From Halanaerobiales bacterium (GTDB taxonomy: Bacteria; Bacillota_F; Halanaerobiia; DY22613): a stretch of DNA of 8,279 bases. This document shows positions 1 through 6,863 of this stretch, in pieces (the first letter of the stretch is position 1; each line of letters opens with the position of its first letter). The notes under the pieces were generated by a model. It ran no database searches, had not been told where the DNA came from, and was given only the letters and a program-made list of their open reading frames with translations. The stretch lies in contig JAGMES010000180.1 of assembly GCA_023128035.1 (NCBI GenBank), forward strand, positions 1 to 8,279. The letters are read 5' to 3'. The translations under genes and the position numbers were made by a program.

Positions 1-187
1 AAGCTGTTGGAGAAGTGAGATACATTTCCCAATTCTTTTTCAGTGCTCCTCCTTCTTGAAGCATACGAGCAGAATATTTAGACTTTGAATTAGGATTAGT
101 TACACCTAACCAAGAACTATTCCCTTGAGAAATATTCTTCTTTAATCTACCAAAGAATTTTCCACGGACTACTTTCTCCTGAAGCAC
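1..187 (-). CDS. 5' part of a gene downstream of terL (possible portal protein), truncated by the window edge
   Basis: An open minus-strand frame runs off the left edge without a stop. It overlaps the 3' end of terL in another frame and continues for about 60 codons past a GTG at 187-185. That GTG has GGAG nine bases upstream (complement of 197-200), so I chose it. The same frame reaches back to an ATG at 238-236, which has only an AAGG placed too close to be useful. From the GTG the protein begins MLQEKVVRGKFFGRLKKNIS, and later segments include SSWLGVTNPNSK and LKKNWEMYLTS. The short basic start followed by a Trp-rich, polar stretch looks like real coding sequence. In tailed viruses the gene after terL is often the portal, so portal is an inference from position only; no portal motif is visible in so short a fragment. 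The reading frame is fairly secure, the function is not. Confidence 0.6.
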   Translation of the reverse strand, partial: MLQEKVVRGKFFGRLKKNISQGNSSWLGVTNPNSKSKYSARMLQEGGALKKNWEMYLTSPTA

Positions 188-2816
188 CTGAAGCTTCTCC
201 ACCAACCGCAGCCCAACTATTTTTATTTTTTCCTTCATAACCTTCATTTTTTCTTTCTAAGACAGAACAGCATATCATAAACGCATCAAGTAGATCGTCC
301 TTAGCCCCACCTTCCGGTCCACACCTAATCATGTTCTCATCTAAATATATATAAGACGATAATTGATCTATCAATTGCTCTTCTTTTCTTGGTATATGTA
401 TAGAATTATATGAAAAATCTAAAAGTAAATTATCTATCAGTCTATGTTTTAATTTATCATTAGACATCAAAACGCCTTCGATATTTAAATCGCTTAATTC
501 TTCAATAATTACATCACCCATATTTGTCGCATCACCCATAATACGATACGGTTGAAATTTCTTTACCCTATTACGAATAAGAGCATATTGTTCTCTCCAA
601 TTCATATTTAAGGGAAGAATTTCAGTGTATATCACTTCTCCTTCTTCAGTTATGATTACTATTGCGGTATGGTCTCGCTTTCTCCCAAAATCTAAACCCA
701 TTATAAGATTCTGTTTACGTCCTGATGGTTTGTCTATAATAGAATTCATTAATAATTCATCAGATATTACACGATTAGAAGAAGCAACAAACTCAGCTTT
801 GAATACTTGATCAAAGTAAGTAGGAGACATAGACTTCCTTGCGTTTTCAATTGTTTCTTCACTAATAAACCAACAATCTTTAAGAGGAACTGAATAGTTA
901 CGAGAATTTTCTGCATACCACAATGGCTGAAATACGCCTGAATTACCTGAAACAGAAACCTTCCCTTTTCTTCTTACTATAAGAGTATGATTTGGGACAG
1001 TAAAACAATAAACTTTTCCTTTATAATATTCCTCAGAAATATCTCTTTCTTTTTCTCTAGTTCTTATATCAGCAAATCGTTTTGAATTACCAGAAATTTC
1101 CAAACAACTTTTATTTTTACCTATCACACTCGAAGTTGTTGAAATTCCCATCGTTACAAAAAGTCGTTGAAAGTCATCACCCATAAAGGGTTCCGTTAAA
1201 TTATTTAGATACAAATAATATGCATTGTATTTTCGTGCTGCTTGTAACCCATCACCTAAAGAAAATGCATCCAAAAAGATTTTTCTTTGTCTTAGAGATG
1301 ATTTAAAGACATAATTCGGAATTCGTTTTTCTCCACTCAACAATTGCGATAATTGTGGATTTTGAATCGTAAAACAATTGCTTTCTTCACCTCCCTTCCT
1401 ATTAAAATATTTAGCAACTTGTCTACAACATTTAAACATTTGCTCTTTAAATTTCTTTTGGGATATTTTTACTTGTCCAGTTGTTTTTCTTACACACCCC
1501 TCACTCAAGAAATATCCCATGAACTCTAACCACAAATCCATTGGGATTTTAAATGCTTTATCTATTTTGTCATAACAAACATTCGTTCTCTTAATCCTTG
1601 TTTTGTATTGTGGAACATATAAAAATTGCTTATTTCTTCCTTCTGTGGGAAGTGGAGATTTAGGAATATGTATTTGATATTCTGGAAGAAGATTACTTGC
1701 TTGGCAAGAAGAATATTTTTTAGTTTTATTTTTATAATTCCATTGACTAACATAAAAAATATTATGATTCGGAGTAACTTTTAAATCTACCCCTCTTGTT
1801 TGTAATGATATTAAATTTCCTTCGTAATTATATTCTTGTTTATCTAATGGATATTGATATTCTAATTGTTCATTATTTAGATTCATAGTAGCAACTTTCT
1901 CACCAAGATTTACATCTTTAAAAAATTTAAAGCCATTTTCTGTGAGAATTTCAGTTTGGTTATCATAACATCCTAAAAACGGAGTACTACAATAGATATG
2001 AGTCGCTCCCTCTGTTCTACCCATCTGATAGAAGAGACCATAATAAGCTGCTGGTCGAATCCTTGCTATTTCATCTAAGAGCACTAGATCAGGATGGTAT
2101 CCTCCTCGTGTTCTTTCACTCTGAGCAATTGCTAAAACACGTGCACCAGAATCAAGTTTTATCTGTTCCCTACTATCATAGACAATTTTATTTCTAAAAG
2201 GAGAAGAACTAATCCATTCACGTATTCTCTCTATATGCTGAACAGCAATAGGCATTGAAATAGAACCTATCAATGTAAAAGATTTATCATTTAGAGTAAG
2301 ATTTATATAAGCTATTATATCTTCTAAGAGGCTCTTGCCTCCTCCTCCGCTCATTTTCAATAATATTTGTTTCTCTCCTCGCAACCAATCCTTAATAATT
2401 TCATATGACCACCATCCACGAGGATGAAACGGTAATTCTTGTGTAGCTTCGAAGATACCTAAGTTTTCTTCTGTTGTATGTTTCCTACAAAATATCTCAG
2501 ATTTATTTACTTTTGTATGACAATAAGGACAAAAGCCAACTGATTCTTTTGGTAATAATGGAATATCATCATAAACACGTTTAAATTCATCTGGAATATT
2601 AGTAGGTGATTTCTTATCCCATATATGTTCTCTACGAGCTTGAGCAGAACATTCGGGAGAGCAATAGAAATATCGCCAACCCTTTCTTATTTTTTCGTAA
2701 TAACGTGATTCTGGAATATCATATGTCCCTTCGCATAAATCGCAAATGACTTCAACAGTTTTATCCTTACTCGTTCTTATCTTCTTCTTCCGCTTCTTGG
2801 TTTTTCCGTTGCTCAT
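147..2816 (-). CDS. terL: Terminase large subunit (TerL) with an in-frame intein
   Basis: This is the packaging motor of a tailed virus: an ATPase that pumps DNA into the procapsid and a nuclease that cuts concatemers. The precursor is 889 aa; removing the intein (residues 283-625) leaves 546 aa, a normal TerL length. Visible parts, in precursor numbering, are: two N-terminal Cys/His clusters (C25, C28, C52, C56, and C96, C99, C110, H113) resembling zinc ribbons; a Walker A-like SGGGGKS at 156-162; Walker B DLVLLDE at 243-249 with E249 as probable catalytic glutamate; and coupling motif STP at 277-279. The RNase H-fold nuclease has acidic residues D709 (in GLDFG), D762 (in GDATN) and D840/D841/D844 (in KDDLLDA). 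The ATG overlaps the upstream gene by 50 bases and has GGAAAAAG about 4-11 bases before it; no other in-frame ATG is near. Walker A lacks the Arg seen in many TerLs. TAG stop. Confidence 0.95.
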   Translation of the reverse strand: MSNGKTKKRKKKIRTSKDKTVEVICDLCEGTYDIPESRYYEKIRKGWRYFYCSPECSAQARREHIWDKKSPTNIPDEFKRVYDDIPLLPKESVGFCPYCHTKVNKSEIFCRKHTTEENLGIFEATQELPFHPRGWWSYEIIKDWLRGEKQILLKMSGGGGKSLLEDIIAYINLTLNDKSFTLIGSISMPIAVQHIERIREWISSSPFRNKIVYDSREQIKLDSGARVLAIAQSERTRGGYHPDLVLLDEIARIRPAAYYGLFYQMGRTEGATHIYCSTPFLGCYDNQTEILTENGFKFFKDVNLGEKVATMNLNNEQLEYQYPLDKQEYNYEGNLISLQTRGVDLKVTPNHNIFYVSQWNYKNKTKKYSSCQASNLLPEYQIHIPKSPLPTEGRNKQFLYVPQYKTRIKRTNVCYDKIDKAFKIPMDLWLEFMGYFLSEGCVRKTTGQVKISQKKFKEQMFKCCRQVAKYFNRKGGEESNCFTIQNPQLSQLLSGEKRIPNYVFKSSLRQRKIFLDAFSLGDGLQAARKYNAYYLYLNNLTEPFMGDDFQRLFVTMGISTTSSVIGKNKSCLEISGNSKRFADIRTREKERDISEEYYKGKVYCFTVPNHTLIVRRKGKVSVSGNSGVFQPLWYAENSRNYSVPLKDCWFISEETIENARKSMSPTYFDQVFKAEFVASSNRVISDELLMNSIIDKPSGRKQNLIMGLDFGRKRDHTAIVIITEEGEVIYTEILPLNMNWREQYALIRNRVKKFQPYRIMGDATNMGDVIIEELSDLNIEGVLMSNDKLKHRLIDNLLLDFSYNSIHIPRKEEQLIDQLSSYIYLDENMIRCGPEGGAKDDLLDAFMICCSVLERKNEGYEGKNKNSWAAVGGEASGASGESSPWKILW
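942..1970 (-). mobile_element. LAGLIDADG-type intein in TerL (343 aa)
   Basis: This in-frame insertion occupies TerL residues 283-625 and should excise itself by protein splicing. It starts with Cys283 (after STPFLG) and ends with Asn625, with Ser626 as the +1 residue, so ligation gives STPFLG-SGVFQPLW, a continuous TerL sequence. Intein hallmarks in order are: an N-terminal block A starting CYDNQTEIL; block B with TPNH (348-351); two LAGLIDADG-like motifs, EFMGYFLSEG (431-440) and FLDAFSLGDG (514-523), which give a DOD homing endonuclease; block F around VYCFTVPNHTLIV (602-614); and the C-terminal SGN. The penultimate residue is Gly624 instead of the usual His, which is known in some inteins. 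Acidic residues remain at both endonuclease motifs (E439, D522), so it may still cut. The insertion lies immediately after the ATPase coupling motif, so unspliced TerL should be inactive. Confidence 0.93.
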
Positions 2817-3279
2817 GTTCTTTTTCCGGATTCTTAATCATTTCTCGCTTTGAAGGAGCTATATTCTTTAATATTTTTAAACGATTAGATTTAATTTGAG
2901 CTATTTCCTGCTTAATTCTATCTTCTTCAACGCCTGTAGCAACATCTTTTGCAATCGCATTTATTCTTGCAATCTTTTCTCCAATAAATGCTTTATCTTT
3001 TCCATTTTCTGTGGTTTTAAAAGCTGCTTCTAATTCAGTAAGCACCATGAAAAGTTCCTGATGATGACGAGAAACAGAATCTGGAAGAGCATCTCCTAGA
3101 TAAAAACGTTCATATTCATAATCCTTTATCGCCTCACCATCCTCTCCAGAATGTTTAATGTAAAAATTAAGTAGGAAAGAAAAGAAATCATCCCAAGTTT
3201 TATGAAATGTTTGTTTTGCTGCTACAAGCCTGTTTCTAAGCTCCTTATCAACAGTAATTTGTACCTTTGGGTCAATCAT
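2767..3279 (-). CDS. Ribbon-helix-helix-like charged protein in the TerS position (candidate small terminase subunit)
   Basis: I do not recognise this 170-aa protein by family. Its first 40 residues (PKVQITVDKELRNRLVAAKQ and onward) read as a short beta strand followed by two helices, as in ribbon-helix-helix DNA-binding proteins. The middle (about 75-150) is predicted from sequence to be long, charged helices, possibly coiled coil. The C-terminal 25 residues are almost entirely Glu/Lys/Asp/Asn/Gln. It sits directly before terL, where the small terminase subunit that recognises viral DNA usually lies, and a DNA-binding N-terminus plus helical oligomerisation region fits that role; this is inference. 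Its ATG overlaps the upstream glycosyltransferase stop as ATGA and no Shine-Dalgarno is visible, which suggests translational coupling. Its 3' end overlaps terL by 50 bases; the acidic tail and TerL's basic N-terminus are encoded by the same purine-rich DNA. It could instead be a transcriptional regulator. Confidence 0.85.
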   Translation of the reverse strand: MIDPKVQITVDKELRNRLVAAKQTFHKTWDDFFSFLLNFYIKHSGEDGEAIKDYEYERFYLGDALPDSVSRHHQELFMVLTELEAAFKTTENGKDKAFIGEKIARINAIAKDVATGVEEDRIKQEIAQIKSNRLKILKNIAPSKREMIKNPEKEHEQRKNQEAEEEDKNE

Positions 3280-4415
3280 TTTATAGGAGTACCATTTTGT
3301 TTCTTTTGCATTTCAAATATTTCATCTTCCGATTTTTTATTTATAATAGCTTCATAAACAGGTGCGGATAGTTTCTTAAAGTCAAAATTCTTCTCTATGT
3401 TTTTTCTGCACAACAAAGGATTCTCTTTCTTTTGTAATAAATTAGTAAATCCATTACGTAAGTTTGCATACGCAACACTTATATCACGATTAAAAGGTAA
3501 TAACTTTCCTGTTTTATCGTCCTTAACAGTTTCAAGAAGTCCACCCATACCAAAGCCTAAAACGTATTTACCGAAGTATTGTGCTTCTAAAACATCTAAT
3601 CCCAAAGGTTCATCAACTAAACAAGGATGAACTAAAAACTTACAGGTTTGTAATGCTTTTATCTTCTCTTCCCAAGAAGCATTTAATATCATATGAACAT
3701 TTTTAAACCCATTCACTTGCTGTTTAAGTTTCCAGACATAAACGTTTTCGTTAGCGAAGAGACTGTCCCCCAACATTAAAAACTTCTTATCTGGAAAGTC
3801 TTTTACCAATTGTAAAAATAAATGTCCTCCTTTTATAGTAGAAAATCTATTAAGGAAAAGTATTGGACCATCAAATGATATATTCTTTATGTATTCTCTG
3901 TATAAATCAAGGTTTAATCCAGAGTAAGCATAATAAAAATGATGTCCTCTGTTCTTAAGCTTTTCTCGTAATCCATTTCGTAACCACTTAGAAACACAAA
4001 CTACATTACGAGGGTTTGACGGTAAAGCATTCAAAGTTAAATAGAAATCCCATGACATTAATGCTTGATTCTTCCATTGTTCTTTACTGTGAATATAGTT
4101 AAGGTAATGAAAATGATTGTCCTCGCAGATTGCATCACATTCTTTAAGAGAAGATAGATTAGAGTTTATTAAGTCTTTTTCAAGTTCATATGGATTACCT
4201 TGTTTACCATCCCACATAGGAAAGTTACCTGAATATATAGTAACGTTTTTCCACTTTAATTCACTTCCTCGTGGAGCGTATACATTTACTTCATAACCTT
4301 TATCACTTAAATGTTTAACAAGTGATAAGGTCCTGATTTCGAGACCCCCATACCACTTATATGCATCTTCTGTAATAGGAAAAAACATTGGAAAAATTAC
4401 AGCTACCTTAGTCAT
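3276..4415 (-). CDS. GT-B fold, GT4-like glycosyltransferase
   Basis: This 379-aa protein transfers a sugar from an activated nucleotide sugar; donor and acceptor cannot be told from sequence. The N-terminal Rossmann half begins KVAVIFPMFFP and has the glycine-rich WYGGLEIRTLSLVKHL segment (21-35) followed by YEVNVYAPRGS, as is common in GT4 enzymes. The C-terminal half starts near ILFLNRFSTIKGG (185-197) with LMLGDS (213-218). It carries the EX7E motif of retaining GT-B enzymes, E269 and E277 in DEPLGLDVLEA, followed by a GGLLETV nucleotide-sugar loop. There is no signal peptide or membrane segment, so it should be cytosolic. The length matches the family. The ATG overlaps the stop of the upstream glycosyltransferase as ATGA, with AAGGGG ending about 11 bases before it. 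Co-translation with the other transferase suggests that both modify the same target: virion protein, modified DNA or host surface glycan. Family assignment is firm; substrate is unknown. Confidence 0.9.
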   Translation of the reverse strand: MTKVAVIFPMFFPITEDAYKWYGGLEIRTLSLVKHLSDKGYEVNVYAPRGSELKWKNVTIYSGNFPMWDGKQGNPYELEKDLINSNLSSLKECDAICEDNHFHYLNYIHSKEQWKNQALMSWDFYLTLNALPSNPRNVVCVSKWLRNGLREKLKNRGHHFYYAYSGLNLDLYREYIKNISFDGPILFLNRFSTIKGGHLFLQLVKDFPDKKFLMLGDSLFANENVYVWKLKQQVNGFKNVHMILNASWEEKIKALQTCKFLVHPCLVDEPLGLDVLEAQYFGKYVLGFGMGGLLETVKDDKTGKLLPFNRDISVAYANLRNGFTNLLQKKENPLLCRKNIEKNFDFKKLSAPVYEAIINKKSEDEIFEMQKKQNGTPIK

Positions 4416-6208
4416 AATGGTATTATCCCCTTATCAGTCAAACCCGAAGTCATAACATGAGTTGCTTTTACGTAAGGAAGAAATACTGGTTTTATCCCCA
4501 TCTCATAAAGTTTAATGAAGAAATAAAAGTCTTCTGAATTATGTGAAGAAATACCTCGCAATAAAAATGTATGATCATTCTCAACACCTACATCCCATAC
4601 TTTTCCTTTATAATACTTCCTTTCTATTTTATCTATGGGATACAAAAATTTATTGTCTTCAATAAAAGCCCGCTTTTTAGATTTAAGTTGTTTACGTGTT
4701 TTTTCCTTCTTTCCTGTTAATATATAATACAATTTATCTCTATCAGCTCCCACTACTAATCTCCAATGTTTATTACCAGCTCCAAATGCCTTTTCTGATT
4801 GTAAAAATTCCTCAATGTAAAATCTTATTCCCAATTTTAATAAGATTAACCCGATACAGGTTATCAATCGTTCAGAAGACAAACCAATAGACAATACTGG
4901 AAGTTTATAATCACCAGCGTAAGTTTCAAAACCATCCCCTTCCCACACACCACGAATGAAAGCTCTCAATTTATCATTAGGTAATTCAAGTATCCATTTA
5001 TGAATGTATTTATTTTGAGCACCATCTCCAAACCACTCCTTCAACAAACGACCGAATGGAATACAAGTTCCTCTTACTTGAGCACTATGTCCTTCTCCCC
5101 GCTTATGAATTTCTATACTAAATTTTCGATTTAATAATATGGAAAGATATTCTTTATAATATTCCATTCTATCTCTTTCAGTATAAGCATTGAAAGCAAG
5201 AGAAAGAGTCAATCCTTTATCTCTGTTGTGTTTATCCGAATGACAAATTGAGCCATCTGAAACATATTTCCCTAAAAATTCCATAAACTTATTATCAACA
5301 GAAATAGAAGGGGGAAGAGAATCTTGATTTTTTTTACTTACATATTTATTATCATAACTAAGTAAAACTTCCTTTCTATCTTTAATATTTTGAATAATGG
5401 GAGTAAATAAAAAATCAGTTTTAGGATTTATATCTTTTCCTTTAAGTAATATTTCTTTTCCTTCACGATACACTGGTAATCTATGTTCTGGAGTAATTTC
5501 AATTGGTAATCGCATATTTTTTGGTGTGATTCTTAGAATATCACCATCCCAATCACGAGAAGTAACAGAAGTAATATGTTGATAATTTCCATTTGATGAT
5601 AAAATTTCATCTCCAACACACAACTCTTCAACATATTTAGGAATCTTAGTATATGTTAATTGATAAGGTAATACACAAACTGATTCATAATCTGAAGTCT
5701 CTCCACCTTCTTGAGAAGTGTATCTAAAATAAGGATATTTCATCTTTTCTAAAACTTCTCTTTGTATTAAAACACAACCAAAACCACACAACATAAATTC
5801 TTTCACCGGTTCATTCTCCCGAAAAGTTATTGGTGCATCACGAGCAAAAGGCAATTCGGAATGCTTTATACATGGAACTCCTCCATAAGGTTTTTGTGGT
5901 ACATTTGCAACAACTACTTTTTCTTCTACTTGAAGCATCTGAGCTATTGTGTTTTCATCCGAAAGTATAACATCAGAATCTAAAAATAAAAGATGACTCA
6001 TACCACTCATTAAGAATTGTTGAACTATTCTGTTTCGAGCCATTGAAATACCATGCTGATTTATGGTTTTTAATTCCCAAACCTGAGGCTTTTTTAATTT
6101 TAATAAACTCAAAACAGAATGTATATGCCAAAATGGGAATGAAGGAGATAAAATAACTCCTATCGTTAAAGATACATTATTTTGATTCTCAATCTCAACT
6201 GCCTGCAC
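4412..6208 (-). CDS. GT-A-like glycosyltransferase interrupted by an intein
   Basis: The precursor is 598 aa; removing the intein (residues 178-557) leaves a 218-aa protein that looks like a compact GT-A glycosyltransferase. Supporting motifs are: an N-terminal strand LTIGVILSPS; the segment ISMARNRIVQQFLMSG (54-69), which resembles short viral glycosyltransferases; the metal/nucleotide-sugar motif DSD (77-79) in LLFLDSDVIL; SED (558-560) in the C-extein; and a late His in ATHVM (H584) that may bind metal. The start is GTG with GAAGGTGG seven bases upstream, a strong match that settles the start. The stop overlaps the next glycosyltransferase as ATGA. The intein interrupts the protein just before SED, so the enzyme is probably inactive until spliced. 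The acceptor is unknown. A general family-2-like call is safe; a finer one is not. No signal peptide or membrane helix is seen. Confidence 0.88.
   Translation of the reverse strand: MQAVEIENQNNVSLTIGVILSPSFPFWHIHSVLSLLKLKKPQVWELKTINQHGISMARNRIVQQFLMSGMSHLLFLDSDVILSDENTIAQMLQVEEKVVVANVPQKPYGGVPCIKHSELPFARDAPITFRENEPVKEFMLCGFGCVLIQREVLEKMKYPYFRYTSQEGGETSDYESVCVLPYQLTYTKIPKYVEELCVGDEILSSNGNYQHITSVTSRDWDGDILRITPKNMRLPIEITPEHRLPVYREGKEILLKGKDINPKTDFLFTPIIQNIKDRKEVLLSYDNKYVSKKNQDSLPPSISVDNKFMEFLGKYVSDGSICHSDKHNRDKGLTLSLAFNAYTERDRMEYYKEYLSILLNRKFSIEIHKRGEGHSAQVRGTCIPFGRLLKEWFGDGAQNKYIHKWILELPNDKLRAFIRGVWEGDGFETYAGDYKLPVLSIGLSSERLITCIGLILLKLGIRFYIEEFLQSEKAFGAGNKHWRLVVGADRDKLYYILTGKKEKTRKQLKSKKRAFIEDNKFLYPIDKIERKYYKGKVWDVGVENDHTFLLRGISSHNSEDFYFFIKLYEMGIKPVFLPYVKATHVMTSGLTDKGIIPL
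4538..5677 (-). mobile_element. LAGLIDADG-type intein in the GT-A glycosyltransferase (380 aa)
   Basis: This protein-splicing element occupies residues 178-557 of the precursor. It starts at Cys178 (after TSDYESV) and ends at His556-Asn557 with Ser558 as +1, so the ligated host reads ESV-SEDFYFFIKLYEMG. Visible motifs are: block A (CVLPYQL, then VGDEILSSNG); block B with TPEH (239-242); DOD endonuclease motifs FLGKYVSDG (311-319) and FIRGVWEGDG (417-426), with D318 and D425 in the expected acidic positions; and block F in KVWDVGVENDHTFLL (536-550), leading to RGISSHN. All splice-junction residues are canonical, so it is probably active. The endonuclease motifs suggest that it can home into intein-free alleles. 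It resembles the TerL intein in layout, and both have YYKGKV before block F, but the sequences differ greatly elsewhere. Confidence 0.92.
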
Positions 6209-6215
6209 TCTATGT

Positions 6216-6223
6216 CCACCTTC
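6216..6223 (-). promoter_or_regulatory. Shine-Dalgarno sequence fixing the GTG start of the intein-containing glycosyltransferase
   Basis: On the minus strand GAAGGTGG lies seven bases before GTG (6208-6206). It is one of the best Shine-Dalgarno matches in the window and no ATG competes nearby, so it supports the GTG start. Confidence 0.65.
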
Positions 6224-6238
6224 TAATAGTATATATTT

Positions 6239-6367
6239 TTAATTATCTTCTTCGTAATAATCTTCTACATTAACTTGTTCTAACTCACTGTGAGTTTTAT
6301 TCCAAAGCATAGCAACTATATTGATGCTATCCAATCCTTTTTCTTTCATGTTTTCTAACAAATGCAT
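6239..6367 (-). CDS. Small acidic protein of unknown function (42 aa)
   Basis: I do not recognise this protein. From the ATG at 6367-6365 it is 42 aa: an N-terminal stretch MHLLENMKEKGLDS, a short hydrophobic part INIVAMLW, and an acidic tail VEDYYEEDN. A weak AAAGAG lies about six bases before that ATG. The open frame extends back to a TTG at 6427-6425, giving 62 aa and overlapping the HNH gene by 23 bases, but that start has no Shine-Dalgarno. A third possible start is the ATG at 6349-6347. It ends 30 bases before the GTG of the glycosyltransferase. Position inside a tight same-strand operon and a protein-like composition support its being real; the function is unknown. Confidence 0.5.
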   Translation of the reverse strand: MHLLENMKEKGLDSINIVAMLWNKTHSELEQVNVEDYYEEDN

Positions 6368-6404
6368 TTTTCGCTCTTTATTATCCAAATCTTTTTTATA
6401 AATA

Positions 6405-6830
6405 TTATTGAGTATATAAAAAATCAATAGCTAAATCATTAATATAATTCATACCTTTTCCGGTATCTAAATTGTGAAATACTGAATTATGTAATTTTGC
6501 AGGAATATAAATAATTCGTTCTTTATCTATATGATGAGCATGGCTATCTTCAAACCAATCATTTAAAGGAATAAATCCAAGCCCTCGTTTTTTGCAACTT
6601 CTTCTTTGTATATCTTTTCTATGTTCTTCACGATATTTCTTCCGTCTATTTCTATAGGTTATGAAACTATTCCAGTCAACATTTTCTCTAATCATTTCTT
6701 TACTAATCTCTATGATATCCAAAATGTTATTAATCTCATCATCACTTTTATCATTTTTCTTTAATCTTATTAGATCAACTACTATCTGATTCCAATCTTC
6801 TTTTTTCATTCCCTCTTCGTTCTTATCCAT
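6405..6830 (-). CDS. Free-standing HNH-type endonuclease (probable homing endonuclease)
   Basis: This 141-aa protein has a basic middle section (about residues 59-83, with YRNRRKKYREEHRK) followed by a compact His/Asn-rich core: HAHHIDKE (97-104), a beta stretch IIYIP, then LHNSVFHN (113-120). The order His-His, Asn, His-Asn fits a beta-beta-alpha-metal (HNH) nuclease core. The pattern GLGFIPLN, HHID, IYIP, LHNSVFHN, TGKGM resembles a class of small HNH proteins I recall from viral and archaeal or uncultured-prokaryote sequences; that recall is not a database result. Such proteins usually act as free-standing homing endonucleases that nick or cut at intruder-free sites. The ATG at 6830 has no clear Shine-Dalgarno; Met8 is an alternative, but its AGAGGG is too close. 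The preceding 36-aa frame is in phase with this one, separated by a TGA. Cutting activity is inferred. Confidence 0.82.
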   Translation of the reverse strand: MDKNEEGMKKEDWNQIVVDLIRLKKNDKSDDEINNILDIIEISKEMIRENVDWNSFITYRNRRKKYREEHRKDIQRRSCKKRGLGFIPLNDWFEDSHAHHIDKERIIYIPAKLHNSVFHNLDTGKGMNYINDLAIDFLYTQ

Positions 6831-6863
6831 TTGTACAATTATTATTTTTTTCTCTTCATAAGA

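Noticed and set aside
625..810. Plus-strand open frames inside terL, including those at 1378-1575 and 3397-3630
   Set aside because: They are opposite-strand shadows of well-supported minus-strand genes and have no recognisable domain or convincing ribosome-binding site.
1562..1753. Minus-strand open frame of 63 codons inside the TerL intein
   Set aside because: It overlaps the intein coding sequence in another frame and has no independent support.
6239..6427. Longer 62-aa version of the small acidic protein from a TTG start
   Set aside because: TTG has no Shine-Dalgarno and overlaps the HNH gene end; the ATG at 6367 has at least a weak AAAGAG. The longer form cannot be excluded.
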